Counted from the stretch's first letter, positions 22,557 to 32,136 are shown. The stretch is DNA of 64,000 bases from Kitasatospora sp. NBC_00240 (GCF_026342405.1 NZ_JAPEMU010000001.1:5394001-5458000); one strand, 5' to 3'. The notes: generated by a model not told the origin, from the letters alone. A program made the numbers and translations.

Positions 22557-24920
22557 ATGAGCACCGACATCTGGGCCTGGGTCCACGACGCCCACCAGCA
22601 GCTCGCCGAGGCCGGCCACCACCGCCTCGCCGAGGCCGTCTACGAACTCCCCGGCCACGCCAACGAGGGCCGCAACGACCAGCTGGACGCGGTGTTCCCG
22701 GAGGCGGTCGCCACCGCGCGGGCCCTCGACCTGCCCTGGGTCGAGGTCTACCTGCGGCACTGGCGGATGCAGAACCTGCTGAACAAGCGCCACCAGGGCG
22801 AGCAGGCCCTGCCCGAGGCCGTGGACCTGCTGGAGTTCGCCCACCGCGAGCAGACCGCGAGCTGCCCGCAGTCCGTCTGCGTGGTCCAGGACTTCGCCAT
22901 CTGCCACGCCCGGGTCGACGGCCCAGGCTACGTACCCGAGCGGCTCGCCGTCCTCGGCGAGACCCTGGACCGGATCGAGCCTGCCCGGGCCTGCTTCGAC
23001 TGCCTCTCCCGCGAGTACTCCGACGCGCTGGAGGACGACGGCCGCCCCGCCGACGCGCTCAGCCACCTCGACACCGCCGCCACCCGGATGCGGGCCGCCG
23101 GCCAGCGGCTCTCGCTGCACTTCCACCACTCCCGGGCCGGCACCCTGCACCTGCTCGGCCGGGACGAGGAGGTGCTGGCCCTGCTGGACACCGCCGAGCA
23201 GGCCGAACGCGCCCGCGGCGCCGAACTCAACGAGAGCGACCGCCGCTGGGGCGCCATGCTGCGGGCCCGCGCACTGGCCCGGCTCGGCCGCACCGAGGAG
23301 GCGCTCGCCCTGCTGCCCTCGGCCGACGAGGCCGAGCAGCACCCCGACCTGCGGCCGGCCTGGGTCGCCACGATCGAGATCCTGCACGCCACGGGTGCCC
23401 ACGAGAACACCGCCGAACTCGGCGCCGCCCTGACCGGCTGGGTCGGCTACCTGGACTCCACCGGCTCCCACCGCCCCTGCGTGGACCTGCTGCTGGCGGC
23501 CGGCCGGCTCGCCCTCGCCCGCGGCGCCCGCACGGTGGCGCTGGCCCTGGCCGCCACCGGAGAGCGCAAGCTCACCCAGCTGCGCCGCACCGACGGCGTC
23601 GCCGAGCAGGTCGCCGCGCTGCGGGCGGCCGCCGAGGCGCTGCCCGAGCCGGAGCTGCCGGTGCCGCCGGGTGAGCTGATCGCCCTGCTGGCCGCCCGCC
23701 CGGAGCCCGGCGCGCCGGAGGCCGACGCCGACCTGATCGCCGCGGCCCGCAGCCGGCACCGCGGCGACCGGGCCGAGGCCACCGACCTGGTGCTGCACCT
23801 CGCCGGGCTGCTCGGCGCGCTCGGCCACACCCGGGCCGCCGCCGACCTGCTCTGGGAGCGGCTGGACCAGGACCCGGGCCACGAGGCGCTGACCGGCCTG
23901 CTCGGCGCCGTCCTGATCGACGCCGGGGACGGCGACGGGGTGCGCCGCCTCGCGGACCGCCTGATGGCCACCAGCCCCGCCGACGCGCACTGGACGCGGG
24001 CCCGCTGGGCCGCCGCCGAGAGCCGCTGGGTCGAGGTCGGCGAGCACTGCGCCGCCCTGCTGGCCGAGGAGCCGACCCGGATCAACACCCGGCGGCTGGC
24101 CGCGGCCGCCGCCACCGAGCTGGGCGACCACCCGAGGGCCCAGCGGCTGTACGAGGAGATCCTGCTGCACGCCCTGCCCGCGGAGGGGACCTCGCCGGAG
24201 GAGCAGCACCGCACCGTCCAGGAGCCCGACCTCTGGCACCTGGTCACCGCCGCGACCGCCAACCGTGACTGGGCCGCGGTCCGCGCGGCCGGCGCCCGGA
24301 TCGGCATCCAGTTCGACGAGCCCGAGGGCCCGGTGGACGAGGAGTGGCAGCTCGTCACCGTCCGGGCGGCCCGGACCAACGGCGCCACCGCGGACCTGCC
24401 GGCCGTCCGTACCGGCCCGGCCACCGCCCGCCTGCTGCCGGTGCTCGGGGACGACCTGGACCTCAACCACGGCGACGTGGTGGTCTTCGCCCCCGCTCTG
24501 CTGGAGCGCCCGCCGGGGGAGGACGCGCCGCAGCAGGTCCGCGAGCGCTGGCGGCCGGTGTTCCAGCTGCTCACCCTGCTCGACCCGGCCGGCTACACCA
24601 CCTGGTGGATCGACGGCGCCTGGCCCGGGGAGAAGAAGTGGGCGGCCTTCCGGCAGGAGCTGTCCGAGGCCGGGTACGCGGTGTGGGCCTACAGCTCGGA
24701 CGAGTACGCCGTCACCGACCCCAAGGACGAGGACGAGATGCTGCCCGGCATCTACGCGGCCGTCGGCGTTCCGCCCACGGCCCGGGCGGCCGCGGCGGAC
24801 GCCCTGCTGCAGCGGCTGACGAAGCGCTGGAAGCACCCGCTCGCCTGGCTCGACCTGGCCAAGGCGGCCGGTGCGGACACCGCCCGGCACGAGGAGACGG
24901 TCGCGCGCTACGGTCTCTGA
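22557..24920 (+). CDS. Large TPR-repeat protein, partner of the Hsp90-like ATPase
   Basis: The 787-residue, apparently cytoplasmic protein is built mostly of helix-turn-helix repeats of TPR type (for example RARALARLGRTEEALALLPSADEA, LLGALGHTRAAADLLWERLDQDPGHEAL, AAATELGDHPRAQRLYEEIL). Residues about 590-787 form a different C-terminal alpha/beta part with many Trp and acidic residues (WRPVFQLLTLLDPAGYTTWWIDGAWPGEKKWAAF). It has no signal peptide or membrane helix. ATG at 22557 follows GGGGAG. It follows the Hsp90-like gene on the same strand and is probably co-expressed. No enzymatic motif was recognised. It probably recognises a client or the chaperone. Confidence 0.85.
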   Translation: MSTDIWAWVHDAHQQLAEAGHHRLAEAVYELPGHANEGRNDQLDAVFPEAVATARALDLPWVEVYLRHWRMQNLLNKRHQGEQALPEAVDLLEFAHREQTASCPQSVCVVQDFAICHARVDGPGYVPERLAVLGETLDRIEPARACFDCLSREYSDALEDDGRPADALSHLDTAATRMRAAGQRLSLHFHHSRAGTLHLLGRDEEVLALLDTAEQAERARGAELNESDRRWGAMLRARALARLGRTEEALALLPSADEAEQHPDLRPAWVATIEILHATGAHENTAELGAALTGWVGYLDSTGSHRPCVDLLLAAGRLALARGARTVALALAATGERKLTQLRRTDGVAEQVAALRAAAEALPEPELPVPPGELIALLAARPEPGAPEADADLIAAARSRHRGDRAEATDLVLHLAGLLGALGHTRAAADLLWERLDQDPGHEALTGLLGAVLIDAGDGDGVRRLADRLMATSPADAHWTRARWAAAESRWVEVGEHCAALLAEEPTRINTRRLAAAAATELGDHPRAQRLYEEILLHALPAEGTSPEEQHRTVQEPDLWHLVTAATANRDWAAVRAAGARIGIQFDEPEGPVDEEWQLVTVRAARTNGATADLPAVRTGPATARLLPVLGDDLDLNHGDVVVFAPALLERPPGEDAPQQVRERWRPVFQLLTLLDPAGYTTWWIDGAWPGEKKWAAFRQELSEAGYAVWAYSSDEYAVTDPKDEDEMLPGIYAAVGVPPTARAAAADALLQRLTKRWKHPLAWLDLAKAAGADTARHEETVARYGL

Positions 24921-24947
24921 CCCCTGGGCCCTCCCGTCCCGTCAGCA

Positions 24948-24987
24948 CCGCCCCGGTCGCTGCCCTCATCGGCAGCGGCCGGGGCGG
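24948..24987 (+). terminator. Terminator after the Hsp90-TPR module
   Basis: A 17-bp stem (24948-24964 with 24971-24987, arms CCGCCCCGGTCGCTGCC / GGCAGCGGCCGGGGCGG, one G-T pair) with a 6-base loop lies 28 bases after the TPR gene. Confidence 0.8.
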
Positions 24988-25126
24988 CGTCGTCCGCGGG
25001 GGAGTCGGTGGTGGGCGGGACGGCGAGCGGTGATCTGACGGTCCGTCCCCGGCGGACGGCCCGGCGACTTGGCGAATGCTTTACTCTTTCATTGCCAAGC
25101 GTCGACCTTTCAGGAGTGCCGCCACC

Positions 25127-25816
25127 GTGACCAGCCTCGCCCTCGGCCCGTCCTGGCTCGACCCGACCACCCTGATCTCCGCCTTCGGCCTGATCGGGAT
25201 CCTGGCGATCGTGTTCGCCGAGTCCGGCCTGCTGATCGGCTTCTTCCTGCCCGGCGACTCCCTGCTCTTCACCACCGGCATGCTGGTGGCCGGCGGCACC
25301 TACCTGCACCAGCCGCTCTGGCTGGTCTGCCTGCTCGTGGTGGCCGCCGCGGTCGCCGGCGACCAGGTCGGCTACCTCTTCGGCCGCAAGGTCGGCCCCG
25401 GCCTATTCCGCCGGCCCGACTCCCGGCTCTTCAAGCAGGAGAACGTCGAGAAGGCCGCCGCCTTCTTCGAGCGGCACGGGCCCAAGGCGATCGTGCTGGC
25501 GCGGTTCGTGCCGATCGTGCGGACCTTCACCCCGGTCGTCGCCGGGGTGAGCCGGATGAACTACCGCACCTTCGTCCTGTTCAACGTGATCGGCGGGGTG
25601 CTCTGGGGCGCGGGCGTCACCGTGCTCGGCCACTTCCTCGGCCGGATCGCCTTCGTCCGCGACAACATCGAGCCGATCCTGATCGCGATCGTGCTGCTCT
25701 CCGTGGTGCCGGTCGCGATCGAGCTGCTGCGGGCCCGGCGGGGCGCCGGCCGGGCGGACGCCGACCGTCACGCGGTCGGCGACAGCAAGGAGCCGGCCGC
25801 CGACCGCGCCCGGTAG
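25127..25816 (+). CDS. DedA-family membrane protein
   Basis: The 229-residue protein has the DedA (SNARE-associated/VTT) layout. A re-entrant region near the start carries ESGLLIGFFLPGDSLLFTTGML, followed by helix LVCLLVVAAAVAGDQVGYLFGRKVG, the conserved arginine segment FFERHGPKAIVLARFVPIVRTFTPVVAGV, then NVIGGVLWGAGVTVLGHFLG. DedA proteins act as lipid-carrier flippases or support membrane energetics. GTG at 25127 has AGGAG 10 bases upstream and fits the family start; a frame extension to 25076 does not. Confidence 0.9.
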   Translation: MTSLALGPSWLDPTTLISAFGLIGILAIVFAESGLLIGFFLPGDSLLFTTGMLVAGGTYLHQPLWLVCLLVVAAAVAGDQVGYLFGRKVGPGLFRRPDSRLFKQENVEKAAAFFERHGPKAIVLARFVPIVRTFTPVVAGVSRMNYRTFVLFNVIGGVLWGAGVTVLGHFLGRIAFVRDNIEPILIAIVLLSVVPVAIELLRARRGAGRADADRHAVGDSKEPAADRAR

Positions 25817-25933
25817 GCCCAAGGCGCCGACCCGGCAGGCCACCACGTACATGTGCGTCCGGGAGTTCGATCGGGCAAGGTGTAACCGAAGATCGAAGGG
25901 TGGCCCGGCCACCAGGGGCGGCGAGGAGCGGAA

Positions 25934-27841
25934 GTGCCGAAGCGGGGCCGACCGGGCGGCGGCAAGAAGGCCAGAGGCGGCAGGGCGGCCCGGCCCGCCC
26001 GGAACACCCGTCAGGTGCACCCCTCCGACGCCCCGCCCACCGAGGGCCTGCTGGGCCACCCCACCCCGCCCGCCGACTCCGCCGCCGTGCCGCTCGCCCC
26101 GGCCGCCCCCGCCACCGAGGGCCTGCTGACCCCGTCCGTCGAGGCGCCGGCGGCCGAGTCCCGCGCCGCTCGGTCGAGTGCCGACCGGTCCCGCGCCGCC
26201 GAGCTGCGGGCCACCGGGCTGCGGACCGCCGAACTGCTGGCGGGCTCCGTCACCGCCGGTCCCGTCACCGCCCGCCCCGCCGGGACCGGCCGCGACGACC
26301 CGTCCGACGCCGCGCTGCCGCCCGGCCCGGAGGACACCCTCAGCCCCGAGGACTGGCGCGCCGCCGGCTACACCCCGCCGAACGGGATCGCCGTCCCCAC
26401 CCTGAACCCCGGCGCCCCCGGCGACGCCCCCTGGCCGGACCGGATGCGCACCCTGCTGCGCACGCCCATGTCCGAGCGCCCGGCCTTCGAGCGCACCCCG
26501 CGCGAGCGGCAGTCCGAGGCGACCGCGCGCAACGTCCCGCGCATCCTCGACCTGACGCTGCGCATCGGCGAACTGCTGCTCGCCAGCGGCGAGGCGGCGG
26601 AGGACGTCGAGGCCGCCATGCTCGGCATCGCCCACGCCTACCGGCTGGACCACTGCGAGCCCCAGGTGACCTTCACCTTGATCGGGATCTCCCACCAGCC
26701 CTCTCTGGTCGAGCCCCCCGTCACCGCCGACCGGGTGGTCCGCCGCCGCACCTCCGACTACACCCGGCTCGCCGCCGTCTACAAGCTGGTGGCCGACATC
26801 ACCGCCGAGCAGGTGACGGTCAACGACGCGTACCGCCGGCTCGCCGAGATCCGCCGCAACCGGCACCCGTACCCGGTCTGGCTGCTCTCGCTCACCACCG
26901 GGCTGCTGGCCGGCGCGGCCACCTTCCTGGTCGGCGGCCGACTGGACGCCAAGGCCTGGCTGGTGTTCGCCAACGCCTTCGTCGCCGCGATCCTCGGCGA
27001 CCGGCTGGCCTCGCTGATCGCCCGGCGCGGACTGCCGGAGTTCTACCAGTTCGTGGTCGCCGCGATGCCGGCCGCGGTCTCCGGCATCGTGCTCTCCTTC
27101 AACGACCTCGGTCTGCGCGGGTCCGTCGTGATCACCGGCGGGCTGTTCGCGCTGCTGCCCGGCCGGGCCATGGTCGCGGCCGTCCAGGACGGCCTCACCG
27201 GCTTCTACATCACCGCGGCCGCCCGGCTGCTGGAAGTGATCTACCTGGTCGCGGGCATCGTGATCGGCGTGATGCTGATCCTCTACCTGGGCGTCGGCTT
27301 CCACGCCAAGCTCAACCCGGACGAGAGCCTGGTCGGGATCAACTACCCGCCGGTCCAGCTGATCGCCGCGATGGTGCTGACGCTGGCCTTCGCGATGCTG
27401 CTGCAGACCGCGCGCAGAAACCTTTTGCTGGTCACCCTGAACAGCGTCGTCGGCTGGTCCAGCTACGGGGTGCTGGTCTACAACGCCCAGGTTTCCCCGA
27501 TCGTCGCCACCGGCGTCGCGGCCGGCCTGGTCGGCCTGTTCGGCCAGCTGATGGCCCGCTACCGGTACGCGTCGGCCCTCCCGTACGTGACGGCGGCGAT
27601 CGGCCCGCTGATGCCCGGCTCGGCGATCTACCTCGGCATGCTCTCCTTCGCGCAGGGCCACTCCAGTGCCGGGTTGGTCTCGATCACCCGCGCCGCCGCG
27701 ATCGCCCTCGCCCTCGCCATCGGCGTGAACCTCGGAGGTGAGATCGCGCGTCTGTTCATGAAGATCCCCGGCAGCACGGAGCCGCTGACGCTCTACCCGG
27801 CCGTCCCCCGGCGCGCCGCCAAGCGCACCCGGGGCTTCTGA
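25934..27841 (+). CDS. ThrE-type threonine/serine exporter family membrane protein
   Basis: The 635-residue protein contains both ThrE halves. The soluble first part is YjjP-like (RNVPRILDLTLRIGELLLASGEAAEDVEAAMLGIAHAY). About ten membrane helices follow (WLLSLTTGLLAGAATFLVGG ... GLVGLFGQLMARYRYASALPYVTAAIGPLMPGSAIYLGM). The family exports Thr/Ser and small metabolites. The first 180 residues are an unusual Pro/Ala/Thr-rich extension, longer than in ThrE relatives. GTG at 25934 has GAGGAG 5 bases upstream, which supports the long form. It stands alone in the same direction as a downstream membrane protein gene. Confidence 0.88.
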   Translation: MPKRGRPGGGKKARGGRAARPARNTRQVHPSDAPPTEGLLGHPTPPADSAAVPLAPAAPATEGLLTPSVEAPAAESRAARSSADRSRAAELRATGLRTAELLAGSVTAGPVTARPAGTGRDDPSDAALPPGPEDTLSPEDWRAAGYTPPNGIAVPTLNPGAPGDAPWPDRMRTLLRTPMSERPAFERTPRERQSEATARNVPRILDLTLRIGELLLASGEAAEDVEAAMLGIAHAYRLDHCEPQVTFTLIGISHQPSLVEPPVTADRVVRRRTSDYTRLAAVYKLVADITAEQVTVNDAYRRLAEIRRNRHPYPVWLLSLTTGLLAGAATFLVGGRLDAKAWLVFANAFVAAILGDRLASLIARRGLPEFYQFVVAAMPAAVSGIVLSFNDLGLRGSVVITGGLFALLPGRAMVAAVQDGLTGFYITAAARLLEVIYLVAGIVIGVMLILYLGVGFHAKLNPDESLVGINYPPVQLIAAMVLTLAFAMLLQTARRNLLLVTLNSVVGWSSYGVLVYNAQVSPIVATGVAAGLVGLFGQLMARYRYASALPYVTAAIGPLMPGSAIYLGMLSFAQGHSSAGLVSITRAAAIALALAIGVNLGGEIARLFMKIPGSTEPLTLYPAVPRRAAKRTRGF

Positions 27842-27912
27842 ACGGACGTTAGACCCGTCGGCACCGGGCGGGCGGACCATCCGGTGCGGCACCAGGAACG
27901 AAGGTACGACCC

Positions 27913-29034
27913 ATGCACCTCGCACAGCTCAGCCTCGACTCGCTGCTGGACGGCTACCAGCAGCACATCGTCGCCGCGCACAAACAGCCGCTCTTCCTGC
28001 TGCTGGTGGGGTTCATCGTGTCCTTCGTCTGCATCCGGTTCAGCGTGCGGATGATCCGCGCCGAGGTCCGCTGGTGGCCGGGCAACATCACCCCGGGCGG
28101 CCTGCACATCCACCACATGGTGTTCGGGCTGGGGTTCCTGCTGGTCGGCGGGATCGGGGTGTTCGCCACCAACGGCGGGCACCCGTGGATCGACTGGTTC
28201 GGGCTCAGCTTCGGCATCGGCTGCGGCCTGGTGCTGGACGAGTTCGCGCTGATCCTGCACCTGGACGACGTCTACTGGAGCGAGCAGGGCCGCAAGTCGG
28301 TGGACGCGGTGATCTTCGGCATTCTGATCACCGCACTGCTGCTCACCGGGTACGTCCCGCTCGGCGTGGTGCCCAGCCAGCAGACCCGCTGGGGCCTGGT
28401 CGCGGTGATCGTGGTGAACGCGCTGGTGTCGATCGTCGCCCTGCTCAAGGGCAAGGTCTGGACCGGCCTGCTGGGCATCATGGTCCCCGGCCTGTCCTGG
28501 ATCGGCGCGATCCGGCTGGCCCGCCCCAGCAGCCCCTGGGCGCGCTGGCGGTACGCCACCCGCCCCCGCCGCAGGGCGCGTGCGCTCCGGCGTGAGCGCC
28601 TGCTCCACCGGCGTGCGGACCGGGCCCGCACCTGGCTTTTCGACCTGATCGCCGGAGCACCCGACAAGGTTCCCGCCCACCACACCGCCACCCACCGGGT
28701 GGCCGAGCGGATGGCCGCCCGGGCCAGCGCCCACCTCGACGCCCACGAGGCCCGCGCCCTGGCCCGGCGCTCGGCCCGGCTCGCCGACCGGCGCTCGGGT
28801 GCGGGCGTCCGCCGGGCGCCCGCACCCGCACCGGGCGCCCCCGGCGGGTCCCTGCACGAGCAGGACGGCGAACGCCGGCAGGCCGGCCTGCGCCGCCGCA
28901 CCGTCCGGGCCGGCCGCAGCCGGACGTACGCCGTCCGGCCCGGCGCGACCGACCCCACCCCGCGGCAGCCCCCGGCGGGCACCACCCCGGCCCACCGGCA
29001 CCTGCGGCCGCGGACGCCCAGGGTCCGCCGGTAG
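27913..29034 (+). CDS. Uncharacterised membrane protein with HIHH and acidic/His motifs
   Basis: The 373-residue protein has about six membrane helices in its first 210 residues, then a very basic, Arg/Ala-rich cytoplasmic tail of 160 residues. Helix ends carry GGLHIHHMVFG and DEFALILHLDDVYW, two clusters of His and acidic residues on adjacent segments that could bind a metal in the membrane. I recognise it only as a conserved actinobacterial type without known function. A candidate for a membrane metalloenzyme or metal transporter is inference. It starts 71 bases after the ThrE-type gene and may be co-transcribed. Confidence 0.75.
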   Translation: MHLAQLSLDSLLDGYQQHIVAAHKQPLFLLLVGFIVSFVCIRFSVRMIRAEVRWWPGNITPGGLHIHHMVFGLGFLLVGGIGVFATNGGHPWIDWFGLSFGIGCGLVLDEFALILHLDDVYWSEQGRKSVDAVIFGILITALLLTGYVPLGVVPSQQTRWGLVAVIVVNALVSIVALLKGKVWTGLLGIMVPGLSWIGAIRLARPSSPWARWRYATRPRRRARALRRERLLHRRADRARTWLFDLIAGAPDKVPAHHTATHRVAERMAARASAHLDAHEARALARRSARLADRRSGAGVRRAPAPAPGAPGGSLHEQDGERRQAGLRRRTVRAGRSRTYAVRPGATDPTPRQPPAGTTPAHRHLRPRTPRVRR

Positions 29035-29226
29035 CCGACCGGAGGCCGGCGGGGGCCGGCCGTGCACCGTCGCGACCGGCGTCCGATCGGATGGTCCGAC
29101 ATCTCACCCGGCTGCCCGGCCCGGGTCGGCCCGGGGAATCGGTGCCTTTGAGATGATCACTACGCGTGACCGAATTGTCACCGAAGAGACATCCGGCCGC
29201 TCGTCGGACGCGTGAGAAGGACACCC

Positions 29227-30639
29227 GTGACACGCAGACTCCTGCCGATCCTCCTGCTGGCTCTGACCTCCACCCTCGGCGCCCTCCCGGCGGCCGGCGC
29301 GGCCCCCGCGCCGGCCGCCGTACCGCACGCCCCCGGGCCGGCGGCGCCCGCCGAGCCGGGCCCGCCACCGGGCGGGCCGCACCCGGGCGAGGGCTACCCC
29401 TCCGCCGAGGAGATCGCCCGCTCCCGGGCCGACACCGACCGCCGGGCCGCCGCGAGCGCCGCCGCCGAGGCCCGGCTCACCGCCGCCCAGGGCGAAAGCG
29501 AGCAGGCCTCCCTGGCGGCCGAACGGGCGGTGGAGAACTACAACGGCGCACAGGCGAGGCTCACCCGGGCCCGGCTCGCGGAGAGCCGGGCCCTCGGGCT
29601 GGCCGCCGCCGCCGAACTCGCCCGGCACGCCGCCGCCGAGGAGGCGGCCCGGCTGGCCGCCGAGACCTACCGCCAGGGCGCCACCGCCGAACTCTCCGCG
29701 ATCGACGCACTGATCGGCGCCCCCGGCCCGCGCGCGGCCGGCGCCCAGGCGGCCGTCGTCCGGGTGGTCAGCGGCAGTACCCGGCAGATCCTGGACGCCG
29801 CCACCGGCACCGCCGCCGCCGCGACCCGCGCCGGCGCCGCCGCCCGGGAGGCCACCGCCGCCGCCGAACGGGCCGCGGGCGAGGTGCGGACCGCCCGGGA
29901 CCAGGCGCAGGCCCAGGTCGCGACCGGCCGGGCAAAGGTGGCCGAGATCGGCCGGCGCCGCGAACAGCTCCTCGGCGAGCTCGCTGCCGCCCGCCACACC
30001 ACCGTCGAACTCGAACGCCGCCGCCGGGAGGCCCAGGAGGCGATCGCGGCCCGCGCCGCCGAGGCGGCGGCGAGGACCGCGGCCGAGGCGGCCGCGGCCG
30101 CGCAGGCGGCGACGGACAAGGCGGCAGCGGAGAAGGCAGCGATGGAGAGGGCGGCGGCGGAGAGGGCAGCGACGGAGGCCGCCGAGGCCGCCAGGGCGGC
30201 GGCCGACCAGTCCGCCCAGGAGCAGCCCGCCGGACCACCCGCCGCGCCGCCGGACGGCCCCGGCGTGTGGTCGGCACAGGGAGCGGAGGCCGCGATCGCC
30301 TTCGCCCGCTCCAAGATCGGCCTGCCGTACATCTGGGGCGGCGAGGGCCCGGACGGCTACGACTGCTCGGGGCTGACCATGATGGCCTGGCGCACCGGCG
30401 GCCGGCGGATCACCCACTTCGCCGCCGACCAGTACGCCGAGTCCACCCCCGTGACGTACCGCCAGCTCCGCCCGGGCGACCTGGTCTTCTGGAGCGACAC
30501 CGGCCGCGCCGCCGACATCCACCACGTCGGCCTCTACATCGGCGACGACAAGATGATCGAGGCACCCCGCGCCGGCATGCCGATCAAGCAGGCCAGCCTC
30601 TGGATCATGGGCACGCCCGACTTCTACGCCCGGCCCTGA
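29227..30639 (+). CDS. Secreted NlpC/P60 peptidoglycan endopeptidase
   Basis: The 470-residue precursor begins with a signal peptide (VTRRLLPILLLALTSTLGALPAAGA). The middle 300 residues are Ala/Glu/Arg-rich coiled coil (EKAAMERAAAERAATEAAEAA). The C-terminal 115 residues are an NlpC/P60 domain with catalytic Cys380 in GYDCSGL, His433 in HHVGLYIG and PGDLVFW. It cleaves stem peptides in the cell wall. The coiled coil probably regulates access to the active site, as in RipA-like enzymes. GTG at 29227 follows GAAGGA. I looked for a ydaO-type riboswitch leader and found none. Confidence 0.92.
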   Translation: MTRRLLPILLLALTSTLGALPAAGAAPAPAAVPHAPGPAAPAEPGPPPGGPHPGEGYPSAEEIARSRADTDRRAAASAAAEARLTAAQGESEQASLAAERAVENYNGAQARLTRARLAESRALGLAAAAELARHAAAEEAARLAAETYRQGATAELSAIDALIGAPGPRAAGAQAAVVRVVSGSTRQILDAATGTAAAATRAGAAAREATAAAERAAGEVRTARDQAQAQVATGRAKVAEIGRRREQLLGELAAARHTTVELERRRREAQEAIAARAAEAAARTAAEAAAAAQAATDKAAAEKAAMERAAAERAATEAAEAARAAADQSAQEQPAGPPAAPPDGPGVWSAQGAEAAIAFARSKIGLPYIWGGEGPDGYDCSGLTMMAWRTGGRRITHFAADQYAESTPVTYRQLRPGDLVFWSDTGRAADIHHVGLYIGDDKMIEAPRAGMPIKQASLWIMGTPDFYARP

Positions 30640-30774
30640 GGGGCGGCGGCCCCGATCGGCCGGACCTCCGGTCGCCCGTGGACGCGGGCTTCCCGCCCGA
30701 CCACGGCCTCCCGGTGCGCCCCGCCGGGCCGAAAATCGGGTGCCCGGGCCGGCGGCCGGTCGTACGGTGGGGCG

Positions 30775-32070
30775 ATGGGCGACAACGGACACGGCGGGAC
30801 CCGCGATCCGGGTCGGGGCCGGCAGGACGACAGCACCGAGATCCGGGCGATCACCGAGGACGACATCCCCGGCTGGGACCGCGCGCTCGCGGTCGGCTTC
30901 CTCCGGCCGCACGCCGGGGAGGCCACCGAGTACCGGCGGCTCAGCTTCGAGCCCGGGCGCTCGCTCGGCGCCTACGACGGCGAACGCTGCGTCGGGACGT
31001 TCCGCAGCTTCGACACCGAGCTGACCGTCCCCGGCGGCGCGACCGTCCGGGCGGACGCGATCACCTCCGTGACCGTGAGCTCCACCCACCGCCGGCGCGG
31101 CCTGCTGCGCGCCATGATGACCCGCGACCTGGCCGCCGCGCACGAGCGCGGGAACCCGGTCGCCATCCTGATCGCCGCCGAGTACAACATCTACGGCCGG
31201 TACGGCTTCGGGCCCGCCACCGTCGCCCACGGCTGGAACATCGACCTGCTGCGGGCCGGCGGCCTGCGCCGGGGGCTGCCGACCGTGCCCGGCGGCCGGG
31301 TCGACTTCGCCACCATGGCCGAGGTGCGCAAGGTGGGCCCCGAGTTCCACGAGCGCTGGCGGCGCACCCAGCCCGGCGCCATCACCCGCACCGAGACCGG
31401 CTGGCGGGTCCGCACCGGGGACGTCAAGGCCCCCGGCCCCGAGTGGCAGGAGCCCTTCGTGGCCCTGCACCGGGACGCCACCGGCACCGTCACCGGCCTG
31501 GTCGCCTACAAGGTGGACGACAACTGGGACGGCAGCTACCCCGACTGCACCCTCACCGTCCTCGACCTGCAGGCCCAGGACATGCCCACCGCCGTCGAGC
31601 TGTGGCGTCTGCTCTTCTCCGTCGACTGGGTGCGCAAGGTCGTCGTCGAGAACCTCGCCCCCGACGACCCGCTGCCGTTGCTGCTCACCGAGCCGCGCGC
31701 CGCCACCCCGTACGCCGACAACTCCGACTTCACCTGGCTGCGGGTGCTCGACGCCGAGGCGGCCTTCGCCGCCCGCAGCTACGGCGCGCCCGGCCGGATC
31801 GTGCTGGACGTCACCGACCCGCTCGGGTACGCGGACGGCCGCTGGGCCGTCGAGGCCGCCGCCGACGGCACCGGCCGCTGCACGGCGACCACCGACGAGC
31901 CCGACCTCGCACTCGGCGTCGGCCCGCTCGGTTCGCTCTACCTGGGCGGTGAGAGCGTCGCGCGGCTGGCCGCCGCCGCCCTGGTCACCGAGCTGCGCCC
32001 GGGCGCCGTCGCCCAGGCCGACCTGCTGCTGCGGACGCCGGCCCGGCCGTGGAACCCGGACGGCTTCTGA
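30775..32070 (+). CDS. Eis-like GNAT N-acetyltransferase
   Basis: The 431-residue protein matches the three-part Eis fold: GNAT, second GNAT-like, and C-terminal SCP2-like domain. The acetyl-CoA loop is SVTVSSTHRRRGLLRAMM. The motif NIYGRYGFG carries the conserved Tyr acid, and the chain ends WNPDGF, so the terminal Phe carboxylate can act as base as in Eis. Eis enzymes acetylate amines, including aminoglycosides at several positions. A role in resistance is possible but not shown. ATG at 30775 follows GGTGGGG. Confidence 0.88.
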   Translation: MGDNGHGGTRDPGRGRQDDSTEIRAITEDDIPGWDRALAVGFLRPHAGEATEYRRLSFEPGRSLGAYDGERCVGTFRSFDTELTVPGGATVRADAITSVTVSSTHRRRGLLRAMMTRDLAAAHERGNPVAILIAAEYNIYGRYGFGPATVAHGWNIDLLRAGGLRRGLPTVPGGRVDFATMAEVRKVGPEFHERWRRTQPGAITRTETGWRVRTGDVKAPGPEWQEPFVALHRDATGTVTGLVAYKVDDNWDGSYPDCTLTVLDLQAQDMPTAVELWRLLFSVDWVRKVVVENLAPDDPLPLLLTEPRAATPYADNSDFTWLRVLDAEAAFAARSYGAPGRIVLDVTDPLGYADGRWAVEAAADGTGRCTATTDEPDLALGVGPLGSLYLGGESVARLAAAALVTELRPGAVAQADLLLRTPARPWNPDGF

Positions 32071-32105
32071 CGGTCCGTCCGTCCGTCCGGTCCCCGGTCG
32101 TGCGA

Positions 32106-32136
32106 CGAGCCCCTGCCCTCCCGGGGCGGGGGCTCG
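32106..32136. terminator. Terminator between convergent acetyltransferase and TetR genes
   Basis: CGAGCCCC (32106-32113) pairs with GGGGCTCG (32129-32136), extended by three further inner pairs next to a one-base mismatch. Confidence 0.7.

Noticed and set aside
25403..27925. 840-codon minus-strand frame opposite DedA and ThrE-type genes
   Set aside because: The plus-strand frames have family signatures and ribosome binding sites. The minus frame reads Gly/Gln/Arg/His-rich sequence spanning two unrelated genes, which is typical of a shadow.
29035..29226. Possible ydaO (c-di-AMP) riboswitch before the NlpC/P60 gene
   Set aside because: Such riboswitches precede many actinobacterial wall hydrolase genes, but I could not find the conserved core or pseudo-symmetric helices in this 192-bp stretch.
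29166..31952. 928-codon plus-strand frame across NlpC/P60 and acetyltransferase genes
   Set aside because: It spans two recognisable genes and their intergenic DNA in a different frame, with Arg/Pro-rich composition and no domain.
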